Below, in pieces: positions 8,441-17,698 of a DNA stretch of 20,628 nt. The stretch's first letter is position 1; each line of letters begins with the position of its first letter. The notes under the pieces are model-generated. The model made no database searches. It had not been told where the DNA came from and was given only the letters and a program-made list of their open reading frames with translations. The stretch comes from Chara braunii (lineage: Eukaryota; Streptophyta; Charophyceae; Charales; Characeae): contig BFEA01000623.1 in NCBI GenBank assembly GCA_003427395.1, positions 670,458 to 691,085 on the forward strand, in the 5' to 3' direction. Both the position numbers and the translations under genes were made by a program.

Positions 8441-9736
8441 AAACTGGTCAGTTTCCATGAATGGCTCAAGCTTGGAGGCGTGAAAGATAGGGTAAGTGCA
8501 GAGATGACCAGGGATCCGGATAACATCGGATGGCCCATCCGGATCTTCCCCAACAACATCTAGAACCTCCCATGGTCCGAAGTACTGTGGCATGAGCTTA
8601 TGGGAGATCCCGTGCTCCTGTCCCGGTTCTGAGGATTTTACCCAGACTCTGTCCGCTACCTGAAATGTAGAAGGGCGGTGGTGTCTGTTCTCACATTCTA
8701 TCAGTGCCGCTTGTGCCTTATGCATTTGTTCTACTACCTGTTGCATCAGTTGTTCATAGCGATAGGCAAACTCAAGGGTGCCGGGTGCGGCAGTTGACTG
8801 ATTGTCAGGTAACAAAAAGTCTAGGGGCAGTCTAGGCTTGAAAGTCAGTAGCAGACTGTTAGGACTTACTCCAGTTGCGTTGTGCATAGCATCGTTATAC
8901 AAGCTGGCGATGAAAGCAAGTTTCTCATCCCAATCCACCTGATTGGGCTTGATGTAATGCCGCAATAGGTGTTGTACATCGCAGTTAAGCTGCTCTGCTT
9001 GGCCATTGGCCTCGGGATGGTTCCCAAAAGTCATCTGCAGCTGTGTTCCCTGTTCTGCAGCTGCAGCCTTCCACAACTCACTTGTGAATCGGACATCCCT
9101 GTCACTAACAATAGACTTTGGGAGCCCAAAGTCTCGGACCCAATTCTCTTTGAAGAGTCTAATCACATATACGGTCTTTGCTGTCTCTGGCATTGCAACT
9201 AACCTAGCGTACTTACTAAACCTATCCACGATAACAAAGATGTGTCTCATTCCACTCTTGCTGGTGACCAGCGTGTCCATGAAGTCCATGGACAAGGTCT
9301 CACCGGGCCTCTCCGGAATCGGAAGGGGCTTGAGGAGCCCAAGAGGGGCCTGTGTACGGGGCTTGTCTCTCTGGCAAACCTGACAAGTCTCCACATACAA
9401 CTTGGCAGCTCTCATCATCGTGGGCCACCAGAGCCGCTGTAGCAGATTGGCTGCAGTCTTCTTAAAGCCAAAATGTCCGGTGGCATCATGACACTCGCCT
9501 AAAAATAAACTACACAAAGACTCCCTATCTGGCACACACAGACGTTTATTCCCTGCCTTCTCAAGGAACAGCAGTCCGTTGACCAACTCAAACTCGGCAG
9601 AAGTCACTTTGTCCTTCGCCTCGAGTCTGCGTATGATCTCAAACATAAACCGGTCCTCGCGATAGGCTTCCACCATAGAGCATGTAACATCGTCCGCAAG
9701 CCCAAACGCAGTGATCAGCGCACCGAAGAAATCTGG
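8441..9736 (-). CDS. pol: Element A integrase, catalytic core intact
   Basis: Part of a 777-codon open frame (10645-8312). Residue numbers count from its first codon. The zinc finger has H386, H391, C421 and C424 (ECHDATGHF, ETCQVCQ). The catalytic triad is D454 (SMDFMD), D515 (IVSDRDVRF) and E551 (HPEANGQAEQ), with exactly 35 residues between D515 and E551, the DD35E signature. The C-terminal domain has FQVADRVWVKS and a GPF/Y-type block (YFGPWEVLD, 688-696). All expected catalytic residues are present, in contrast to RT in the same protein. It acts in the nucleus, joining cDNA ends to target DNA. Expression would need the broken upstream frames. Confidence 0.9.
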
Positions 9737-10920
9737 TCTACGTGACAACGCATCAGCAACCTTGTTGTACTCGCCCTTGATGTACTGGGGTTCAAAGTCA
9801 TACTGCTCTATGACTTCAATCCAACGCTTCAGAGCGTCGGAGAGCCCTGGTTGGGTTTTCATCCACTTCAGGGTCTGGTGATCAGTCCTGACGTAGAAGA
9901 ACCTCCCAAGAAGATAGTGCCTCCAATGGGTGAGCGTCTTGTAGATCGCATAGAGTTCCGTCTCATAGGTGGACTTAGCCAACTTCTGAGAGGGCATCTT
10001 TTTGGACATGCACTCTACCGGCCTCAACTTCTTCCCCTCCTGTTGCGCAAATACGGCGCCTATGCCATATTGGCTAGCATCCGTAGTTACTACGAAAGGT
10101 TTGACAGGATCAGGAAGTTTCAAGACCTCATGGTGTGTCAACGCATGCTTCAGTTGTCTGAAAGCAGCCTCACACCTGTCTGTCCACTCCCATGGGGTGT
10201 CAAGGCGAGTTAGGTCCGTCAAAGGGGGGGCCACTATGCTGTACTTATGAACAAAATTGCGGTAGTAGCCTGTCATCCCTAAGGACCTTATCTCAGTCAC
10301 AGATTGAGGACGCGGCCAGTCACGAATGTTGGCCACCTTCGCGTCATCGGGCTTCAATCCCTCCGTGGAAATCTCATGACACAAGTACAAGACACGGGTG
10401 CGGCCAAACTCACACTTCTCACCGTTGATCTTGAACTTGTGTTGTCGAAGAAGACGAAGGACTTTGTCCAAGTGCGCAACGTGCTCCTCGACAGTCTTAT
10501 TAAAAATAAGTATGTCATTGAGGTACATGATGACAAATTTATCCAAGTAGTCATGAAATATCTGATTCATAGCATGCTGAAAGGTGCCTTGAGCATTGCA
10601 AAGGCCGAAAGGCATCACCACAAACTCGTGCAGTCTATCTAGCAAATCGTCGATGCGCGGGAGGGGCTCTCTGTTCTTGACAATGATGGCATTGAGGCCC
10701 CTAAGTCAATGCACATCGTAAGTGTTCCTTCCTTCTTCGGTACGAATAGGATTGGAGACCCATAAGGAGAAACACTCGGCCGGATCCAACCCTTTTCTAC
10801 GAGTTCCGCGGCCGCACACATACATCCATGGGACTCAATCAGACTAAGCTTTGAAGTTATGTAATCTGGTGGTCCCTCCACCAGGCAAAGTGTGTTTGAC
10901 CACTTTTCCGTCCCAGCCAA
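9737..10920 (-). pseudogene. pol: Element A RT-RNase H with lost catalytic Asp
   Basis: RT starts in the frame ending at 10639 ([33 protein letters not shown]), shifts by one base near 10705, and continues in the 777-codon frame. At the join, the sequence equivalent to LLDRL runs straight into HEFVVMPFGL. The roughly 40-residue palm segment present in element B (with [11 protein letters not shown] and the first catalytic Asp) is deleted. The active-site box reads YLNDIL at residues 41-46, with Asn codon AAT at 10517-10519, where the family has YLDD. RNase H looks intact: D189 (TTDASQYGIGAV), E228/E230, D255 (RTDHQTLKWM) and D298 (VADALSRR). RT is inactive by two independent lesions. Confidence 0.92.
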
Positions 10921-11461
10921 ACTGGGGTTGTGCCACGGAGAGGTAGTGCGTACCTAACACGATATCCATAGGGAGATCATCGCTCACTAGGAACGAGACG
11001 CGATGTCTCAATTCCCCTCCCGCGTACGGGAAACAACACTCAACATCCTGGAGGTAGTCGTTGACTACCATGCGCCATTTGTTGGCACAGGTCGACTCCA
11101 CAGGTGGACTCGGGCGCTGCACTCGCCCCTGTAAGCGCAGCCTCTCAACGCACGCACGACAAATAAAGTTCCTTGTCGAGCGAGTGTCATAATAGGCCCC
11201 GGCCTTGCGGCCGCTGATGACTACCTCGCCGACGAACATCTCTCCCCTAGGGGCTTTGGCGAATGCCGTCCAAGAAGCTAGTGGGTCTGATCTAGGCCAT
11301 TCCTCCTCTAGCTCCTCTAAGGATTCAAACACATTCATCGAACAGAAGCTCGATTGGTCAGAATGTGTTTGCGGGACGACTATGGAGTCAGTAGCTTGGG
11401 CCATCTCTCGAGATGGTGAGGGTGTGTCCACCACCTTGACCCTAGCAGGAACAGCTACCAT
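10844..11461 (-). pseudogene. pro: Element A aspartic protease
   Basis: A 205-codon frame with a retropepsin-like pattern. An acidic linker (SLEELEEEWPRSDPLASW) leads to AYYDTRSTRNFI, the active-site loop. The catalytic Asp remains, but the family D-T/S-G Gly is Arg. A middle flap region follows, then [13 protein letters not shown], the conserved hydrophobic-Gly block. The protease would cut Gag-Pol within particles. It ends near RT with far less linker than element B shows, which suggests a deletion between protease and RT. A non-Gly residue after D-T should disrupt the fireman's-grip geometry, so activity is unlikely. Confidence 0.8.
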
Positions 11462-11463
11462 TC

Positions 11464-13220
11464 CTACTGGCCCGACGCGTTTCCCGGAGCAGTGCCAAAA
11501 CTGCTGGCCACATTGCTACCAACCGGAGCGGAGGATCCCAACGCCTGCCCCATCGTAGGCGGGATCTTTTCGGTCACCTTCTTATTGCGACACTTGAATT
11601 GGTTGTGGCCATATTGCCCACAACGAATACAGGCCTGCCTGGTGTACCTGTCTCTCCACACGTCCTCAGTGAGACCCGCTTTCTCCCATGGGGGAGCATT
11701 GGGGTCAACTCGACTCCTTGACCGGGAACCTCCATGGCGTCTACCGGTTGCCTTACCTTTTTGAGCTACGGCAGCGACTACTCCACCCCCTGAAGCTTCT
11801 ACGCTGCCGGCCTCTGAACCCACTCCCGACTGGAAGTCGTCGTCCAATTCGATGGTGGAACCATCGTTGTCGAGGAACATGATGCGTCCCTTCACTTTCC
11901 AGTTGGGAGGCCGTGACTTTCTCCTTCCATCCGTCGTGGGTGTCTGACCATACCCTATCTTTGCCTCAAGGTCTAGGGCCTTCTTGCTAAACGAGGGAAA
12001 GTTGTGCATATTGATGTTGGCCTCACCTGCCAACTGATTCCTGAGATGCATTGGAAAGCATCTCAGGTAGGAGGTGAGTAGGACCTAGGGGTCATAGCGC
12101 ACCCCAGGGACACACATCAGACGCTCTACAACTTCGGTGGCCTCCCTTACTGACTTAAATTGCCTCGTATGCAGTGTCAGGATCGCATCAGTAGCCTTTT
12201 GGGCCTCCTGAGGATCATGCCACCTGTCTTCCACCAAATTGAGAAAGTCATCTAGTTTCTGGGGGACCGCCCGAGCGTGAAAGTCATGACTGTACCCCTG
12301 TAGCTGCACTGAACCATCGTGTTGCGCTCCCCTCTAAATAGGAGGCAGCCACAAGCACTTCCTTGTGCGGCAAGGTAAGTTTGCGCTTGACGTAGACCTG
12401 CACTGCCCTCAACCAAGTGTTGAGGTCTTCTCCCGTCTTCTCCCGTCTTTGGTACCCACTGACTTTGTCCGTGTACCTGCACCATTCCGGACTGTGGACC
12501 ATGTGGTGCGGTTTGCTGCACTATCTGCTGGGGCTGTGAACCTTGCAGCTGTGCAGGCTGCCCGCTTACGACAACCTGAGACGGATGTTGGGAGAACACT
12601 GTCTGTACAGGAATCTGCACACTGGGACCTGCTGAGAACCCGCCTGTTAAAGGCATACCCAGGGAAACGGGATATACCGATGCTGGAGCAATATATGGGG
12701 ATACCCCAGTCACCGGTGGGACAAAAGGTGGAGGATGTACAACGGGACACCAGGCCCGGACAGTGATGGTGCCGCCTGCGCTCGCCCGACCAAGACGGCC
12801 AGACTCTGCTGGATGTCTTGTAAGACCGCCGTCTGCTGGTCTTGCATCTCCACTACACCTAGCAAGACCGACCTCAGGGTCCTCACTTTATCATCCAGCT
12901 CTTGTGGGTCCATCTCCTCTAACTCACTAATGTCCGCTTGGCTGCGCTGCAACCTGGCTCTTCTTCTAATCATCCTTTCTTTTTCTGCCTTAATCTCTCC
13001 TAAAGCCTGCTGTAGTTGTGCCTCGCGATCAACAACTCGCTTCGCTTGCCAACGCCCTGCTAGCCTCTGCTGCCGTAGCTCTGCTCTACTGCTGCTGCCT
13101 CTCCCTAAGCTGGCGGAACAGAAATCTGTCACCCTCTGGTCCTAAGGCCAAGTGGGCTATCGGGTGTCTAGCCGATCGCAAGATCCGGTCGTCTGGTTGT
13201 GGGACCTCCCTGTCACTCAT
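11464..13220 (-). pseudogene. gag: Element A gag, frameshifted
   Basis: The most likely start is ATG at 13220-13218 (MSDREVP...), matching the MSGSEGG... start of element C gag. The first frame has TAG at 13086-13088 within a CAG run, and the coiled-coil reading then moves to the frame ending at 12710. A Pro/Gln/Val-rich segment follows (12713 on). A 10-bp tandem duplication at 12425-12444 shifts the frame before the capsid segment (LNTWLRAVQVYVKRKL, ASYLEGSATRWF). A further fragment (12309-12085) has FLNLVEDRWHDPQEAQKATD. The last frame (12051-11464) ends with a basic region and an intact CCHC knuckle, CIRCGQYGHNQFKC. Gag would form the particle and bind RNA; this copy cannot be read continuously. 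Confidence 0.85.
12425..12444. repeat. 10-bp tandem duplication in gag of A
   Basis: GTCTTCTCCC occurs twice head to tail (12425-12434 and 12435-12444). Because 10 is not a multiple of 3 it separates the two gag frames that meet here. Element C has no counterpart at the homologous place. Confidence 0.9.
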
Positions 13221-13291
13221 AAGCTACAGCACTATACACAGTCTGCACTAGGACACTCTGGATGCCTACCGCAGCATAGTGCACAAACCAA

Positions 13292-13695
13292 CTAAAAATA
13301 AATAATTAATTAATTGGTGGCTGTGTCAGAGTAGATACATTTGGGTTCAACAGGTAAGTTCAGATTCCTACGAACGAAACTACTTTGACTTTGACTAGTT
13401 CGCAAACAAAAGCACAATGAACAAAGAACAGTTTTAAACTATGTTGGCTGTCAGATGTCAATGGCTGTACATCTAACTAATCAAAATAAAAGTAGAATCG
13501 TTTGTTGTGTCTGTTTGCAGAATGGAATATTTCCCAAACTTATCACCTGGAATCTACCCCTCCCTCAATTCTTCTTGAATGCCTCTTGTCGTCAATGCCC
13601 CTGAGCAATCCAGATAGCGTGCGTGTCTGAAGGTGTGCACACGGCCCACCCCTGTGCCCCAAGTCCTGCTGAACTGGCCAGCCCTGCACAGTTAC
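13292..13695 (-). other. Candidate leader intron of element A
   Basis: On the - strand, a GTAACT or GTGTAA donor-like site (13697-13694) and an AT-rich acceptor ATTTATTTTTAG ending at 13292 bound about 404 nt. Element C has the equivalent GTAAGG...TTTTTAG segment, sharing TTTTATTTTGATTAGTT and GGGCACAGGG internally. Element B lacks the segment. No transcript evidence is available. Confidence 0.4.
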
Positions 13696-13704
13696 ACCGA
13701 CCAA

Positions 13705-13791
13705 TTGGCTGATCAGGAGGCGTTTTTATGGACGGCCTCGAAGTCCTCAGGAATTCTTGAACGTCGCAAACAGGACGACGATCACAGCCAA
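13705..13791 (-). ncRNA. Structured leader RNA block of element A
   Basis: TTGGCTGTGATC (13791-13780) pairs with GATCAGCCAA (13714-13705), 10 bp with a TG bulge. The inner hairpin TGAGGAC (13749-13743) pairs with GTCCATA (13733-13727) across a 9-nt loop, with one mismatch. It begins 30 nt after the first T of the TATA box at 13821, where transcription would be expected to start. Confidence 0.6.
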
Positions 13792-13812
13792 TGGAAGGTA
13801 TCCCGCCGCTGC

Positions 13813-13821
13813 TTATTTATA
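13813..13821 (-). promoter_or_regulatory. TATA box in leader of A
   Basis: TATAAATAA on the - strand inside a conserved GTCTATAAATA, about 650 nt downstream of the PBS and therefore outside the LTR. The same box with the same downstream spacing occurs in element C (18266-18274). Confidence 0.55.
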
Positions 13822-14465
13822 GACGCTCGGTCTCGTCTGTCCCCTAGGGCTGGCCTGCCCTTCAGAACCCCTCTACACCGCAGCGAGCAGACAAAGGACA
13901 AAGCAGCAAAGCATGCGTGCTCTACTCCCGGTGGGTTGGCATGGTGACCGTGACCCAGTGCTTCGTCCAGGGCCCTTCAGATAGCTCCGCCCTCTCCTTC
14001 CAGATGCTCCACGTGAAGGCTGATGACTCTCAAGGTTGAGCGCACACAACTCCTCACACGAGAGGACTCTCAAGACAGAACACACATCCTCACGGTAACA
14101 AGTGTCGAAGAGGGTAGATAAGGTTAGGTGCAACGAACCTCAAAATAGCTGCCCCCAACCACAAATATTCTCACCAGATGACCCGATGTTGATTGTGATG
14201 ACCAATCGCTGCTTCGGCACAACCAGCATTGCACAACCGTTCCACCTCAGCATCAATCACACACCGGATAGTTCTCATCACACTGCGAACACCCAATAAT
14301 CACACCACATAGCCTTCCTGGCGATACCCCTCTCCACCTGGGTCGCCAACTTATCTTCGCCCTCCTCACTACACACGCCCCACGACACGGTCGCTCACCG
14401 TACACACCGCGTGCATGTACCGCATTAGGCAGAAGATGAGCGCCAGATTAGTGCACCGAACCACA

Positions 14466-14477
14466 GCTCCGATACCA
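14466..14477 (-). other. Primer-binding site of element A
   Basis: TGGTATCGGAGC on the - strand, three bases (ATT) after the LTR end TTGCA. It differs by one base from the TGGTATCAGAGC complement of plant initiator-Met tRNA 3' ends. The same LTR-end/ATT/PBS cassette occurs in element C. Confidence 0.85.
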
Positions 14478-14480
14478 AAT

Positions 14481-15413
14481 TGCAAGGAAGATGAGCAATA
14501 GCGAACTTCAGCAATCAAACAGCATCGTACATATGAGACCAGATAGTCGTGATCTCGAACCAAAAGCAGAATTGCATCACGAGTTTCACCAAATAAGAGC
14601 ACACCAGAAGCTCATAATTGACAATGCTGGAATAGTCTCATCATCATCAACGAAGAACCAATGTTGATATCCTATCTGGCGCTCGGCACCCAGACTACGA
14701 ATGGCAGATCCTATCTAACCTAGACTACAATGCCGCTGATGATGTCAACAGCTTCCCAAGTACGAGCAGATCTCGGCCAATGCTGCACGCGTCAAACACC
14801 AGGTATGTCTCTCGTATCACTCACAACCTCGTTCCTCAATTCACAGATGCCACATGCACCCAAGGACCACCATGCGCCCCATCCAGCATACAGCAGCGCA
14901 GCTTGGCTATGGCTGCCTGCTCCTTCGAGCTCGCCTGTGAGCGTGTGAGCCTGGCAGGCGATAGCGCAGCAGCGCTTGTGCACAAAGCAGCCATTGCCCG
15001 AATGTCCAATGCTTGGGCATGCCCTTCCCTATATCGAAGTGGCCTGCTGCTGCGTGCTGTGCTGCGGTACTGGGCCCCGGCCCAGAAGCTTACCGGTAGG
15101 CCTAGGGAGGCTGAGCCTCAGTCCGAAGGAAACAGGCCCAAGGCCTGAGGCGGTTACCAGCACCCAACTGCCCTCAGCCTTTGTTCGCTCCACTTTGTGT
15201 ATCCGGCCCAGGGCCTGCCTCCGTTACATGCAATGAAAGGCAGCCTGGGCCTTGCTTCCAACCGACTGGCACTGCGCAACTGCCTGAATTTCCCCAATTG
15301 CGTGGTGACCCTGAAATGGCCTGTACGGCCTCGGTCGTGCCTGCCTTCACTTAGGGCGGCCGACTGTGTGAAAATTGGGCCCTGTAGGGCATATCGAGGC
15401 CCTATGCCTCGCA
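14481..15413 (-). repeat. 5' LTR of element A
   Basis: A 933-bp direct repeat of the 7201-8131 LTR, in the same orientation, with TG...CA ends on the - strand (TGCGAGGC at 15413, TTGCA ending at 14481). It differs by about 65-70 substitutions plus small indels by eye. The U3 side has repeated GGGCC/GGCCCA motifs and a tip hairpin at 15395-15411. No strong TATA box is apparent; the TATATAT in the left copy (about 7245) is changed here. Confidence 0.95.
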
Positions 15414-15534
15414 CTTTTGTTGTGACGTGAGCTATTTCTGATCAGGGTTCGTTTGAGATGCCACACTGTAATGAGGCTAGGATAAGTCTCAGTAAAATTT
15501 AACAAGTGCGTTCAAGCAGACAGTCGCATGCTCC

Positions 15535-15822
15535 ATGCATGCCCTAATTTTCTCTAGTATTGCAGAGGTATTCTGTTGCCTGGGGGAGAACTGCAAATAT
15601 ACCCCTGTTAATTGCTGGAAATTGCAAGCATGTACCTTCGTCCAAGGTCGAAATTGCGGAATTACCCGTGATTTTATTTTATATTACAAAAATGTCACTC
15701 CACCAAAGTACAAATTGGCGGACATCCCATTGATTTGCGAGAAGCTACACACGGTCTTCTCTTTGCGGGACACAACTGATGTCCAAAGTCATCATGTGCT
15801 AAACTTACTTGAATCAACCTAA
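15535..15822 (+). CDS. Hypothetical Cys-rich ORF
   Basis: A 95-codon ATG-started frame in the only stretch outside the retrotransposons. It is rich in Cys in its first half (FCCLGENCKYTPVNCWKLQ) and more ordinary after YYKNVTPPKYKLADIPLICE. A splice-acceptor-like CTCTAGTATTGCAG lies at about 15551-15564, so it could be an exon of a host gene beginning after that point. I recognise no domain and see no promoter or neighbouring exon. It may equally be a chance frame. Confidence 0.2.
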   Translation: MHALIFSSIAEVFCCLGENCKYTPVNCWKLQACTFVQGRNCGITRDFILYYKNVTPPKYKLADIPLICEKLHTVFSLRDTTDVQSHHVLNLLEST

Positions 15823-16485
15823 CTACTTTGAGTATTGTCAGATGTCATACTCATAATTACCACTCAGAGCAGAGTCGCATTATTTGAGCTCAGAGACTGC
15901 TAATGAGCTTTATGCTCAGAATTATGGTGTTGGGTATTAACAGTTCTCACACTCATATTTGTCGAGCGAGGTATAGACACGTCTTGTGCCTAGGAATGCC
16001 ATTTTTAGCAAGGACTCTATCCGGTGCTCAAGGCTACCGTGTTGAATGAAATCCGACATTGAACAGAGTTTAAATCACCAGTACTTGGGCCATACATCGG
16101 CCGCGGGCCTTCCACATTAACGAGCCGCATTCTTAGGGGCCCGGGGGAGGGTTGGAAGCGATATGGGGGAGGAAGGTGGTGGGCCCAGGGAAAACTGCCC
16201 AATGGACTCCAGTATGTCCTCTTGGATATCCGTGCACGTGGAAACATGCACGTTGCTGTGTGCAATGCCATAAAAAAAAAAAAGAGAAAAGAAACTTGCA
16301 AGGACGTGAAATGGAAAAGGACAAAAAAAAAGAAGAAAGGAAAAGTACAGTTGGCAGAGCATTTTCATGATAGCACTTCGACATATGCATCTGGATGCAG
16401 TTTCACCCTAAAGCCAATGACGTTTTCATTGCTTTGCTTTTCTTTTTTTCCACGGAAGAGAGAATCCTGGCAGTTTCTGGGCTGA

Positions 16486-16506
16486 CTCCCCGTGAGAAAC
16501 GGGGAG
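16486..16506. other. Perfect 8-bp hairpin
   Basis: CTCCCCGT (16486-16493), loop GAGAA, ACGGGGAG (16499-16506). It lies 50 bp before the tip of the C LTR. Its function is unknown. Confidence 0.55.
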
Positions 16507-16556
16507 CATCCAAGTGCCTGACACAAAATAGATGTTTTAGGCACTTTCCCAAAATG

Positions 16557-17683
16557 TGTGAGGAACTAGCCCTCAAGGGGCCCTATCAGACATCACAAGT
16601 TCTGGGCTAAGGCCCCCAGCAAGCCTAGTGCCCGCCCTAAGTGAAGGCGGGCCTGAATATTCGTCAGAGGCCAAAGTTTGACACTATGTGGGTATTCAGG
16701 CTCTTGCAGCACGCCAGTTGGTTGAATGGACGCCCAAGCCTCACTAAGCTGCGTCGTACAGTTGGCCCAGGCCTTGACAGTTGCGCCTGGGCACATACAC
16801 ACAAAGCAGGGCCGATACATTGAGAAGCAGGCCGTCGGCCTACGCAAAAGCAGTACTGTCGATGCACCTACCCGGGAGCCCTGCACAGATGCAGCAAACA
16901 GCCCAAGTCCGGAGACTCAGGCCGTGCCCAACTGTAAATGGGGCCCAGGCCCTCAACCGTAGTCTCGGGCCTGGGCGCAGGGTCTGAGGCCCAACCGGAA
17001 GCTACTGGAAGCTTACAGCCAGGCCACACGCAGCATCCAGGAGGCTGCCACTTCGATTAAGGAAGTGAGGCAGCCTAGGCCAGGCATTCTGGCCAGTGCT
17101 GGCAATGCGGAAGTGCTGCTGCCCTATCGCTTGATGCTGCACTGCTGCCAAGGGCGCTGACGGGCCGCGTAGTGGTGAAGTGGGGCGCTGCAGGGCAGCG
17201 AGGTGCAGGCGGCCATAGCCGGGCTGATGGGCGCCAGGGGGTAATGCGGGCTGCTGGGCGCCAGGGGGTAATGCGGGCGATCAAGTGGTCTTCAGGGAAG
17301 GAGGCGAGTGTGGGGTAATCAAGGTCTGACTGAGGGTGACGAGATACATACCTGGTGCATGAAGAGAGGTCGGCTATGGTGTTGACAGTCATGTACATTG
17401 GTCTTCGTGAGTCGAAGTGAGCTTGTTGCGTGAACCAGTTATGTGGGTAGGATAGTCGGGTAAAGTAGGCTGGGCGTTGGGCGCCAGACAGAGGGGAGCG
17501 ACTTTGGATACTTTGTTGGTGTGGCCTACGGGCTTGAACATTGTCTCATTACTTCATTGTATTGCTCTATGTGGACGGTTTCTCAATGCATTTTGTACTC
17601 TCTTCTTGGATACGACTACCTGGACAACTGTGTGATTTCACAACTTGGTTTTCTGTATATCGTTCACACTCATATTTCTTGCA
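16557..17683 (+). repeat. 5' LTR of element C
   Basis: About 1127 bp from TGTGAGG to CTTGCA. The right end is fixed by the downstream ATT plus PBS, identical to the junction of A. The left end is set by a TG followed by a tip hairpin (TGAGG 16559-16563, CCTCA 16571-16575) equivalent to that of A, and by the shared block CGCCCTAAGTGAAGGC (16633-16648, also in A at about 15343-15358). The middle has GGGCC motifs and a 27-bp duplication. The 3' half is unlike A. The left boundary is inferred because the 3' LTR is outside the window. Confidence 0.75.
17224..17277 (+). repeat. 27-bp tandem duplication in LTR of C
   Basis: Two adjacent 27-bp copies (17224-17250 and 17251-17277) differ at one base. 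Each contains GGGCGCCAGGGGGTAATGC. Confidence 0.93.
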
Positions 17684-17686
17684 ATT

Positions 17687-17698
17687 TGGTATCGGAGC
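17687..17698 (+). other. Primer-binding site of element C
   Basis: TGGTATCGGAGC follows LTR end TTGCA and spacer ATT, as in element A. One base differs from the usual initiator-Met PBS. Confidence 0.85.

Larger units (their letters stand above)
13221..14465 (-). other. Long leader of element A
   Basis: About 1.25 kb between PBS and gag with no supported coding frame. Blocks shared with the leader of C run from about 14176 down to 13700. They include TGTGGTTGGGGGCAGCTAT, TTACCGTGAGGA, GGTCACCATGCCAACCCA and GCTTTGTCC, then a TATA box (13813-13821), the structured block (13705-13791) and an intron-like segment (13292-13695). Conservation between two otherwise diverged copies suggests cis function. 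Confidence 0.7.
7201..15413 (-). mobile_element. Ty3/gypsy chromovirus A, full-length outline
   Basis: An 8.2-kb LTR retrotransposon reading right to left. Order on the - strand: 5' LTR (15413-14481), PBS, long leader, gag, protease, RT-RNase H-integrase-chromodomain, PPT and 3' LTR (8131-7201). The pol order (RT before integrase) makes it Ty3/gypsy rather than copia, and the C-terminal chromodomain makes it a chromovirus. The two LTRs are about 92-93% identical by eye, implying an old insertion. The 5-bp flanks (CTGAT at 7196-7200, CTTTT at 15414-15418) do not match, so no clear target-site duplication remains. It is inactive through frameshifts, stops and loss of RT catalytic residues. Confidence 0.93.
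15414..16556. other. Spacer between the 5' LTRs of A and C
   Basis: About 1.14 kb separating two divergently oriented elements. It holds a 95-codon open frame of unknown meaning (15535-15822), a GGGCC-rich purine stretch (16087-16200), A-rich runs at 16272-16290 and 16323-16345, and a perfect hairpin at 16486-16506. TCACACTCATATTT at 15947-15960 also occurs near the end of the C LTR (17664-17677), so part may be an old LTR fragment. I recognise no host gene. Confidence 0.6.

Noticed and set aside
8312-8563. Overlapping + strand frame ending at 8563 (from 7913)
   Set aside because: It runs antisense through the A chromodomain and LTR, with no recognisable motif.
12365-12766. + strand open frame across A gag
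   Set aside because: It is the antisense shadow of gag. The - strand carries the homologous capsid sequence shared with C.
14780-15148. + strand ORF in the 5' LTR of A, with a counterpart at 7620-7952
   Set aside because: It is antisense to the element. Most nucleotide differences between the two copies across the shared stretch change the amino acid, so there is no sign of selection on a protein.
16262-16345. A-rich runs as a retroposon poly(A) tail
   Set aside because: The runs are interrupted by G and AAG units, there is no LINE/SINE body upstream and no flanking duplication is visible.
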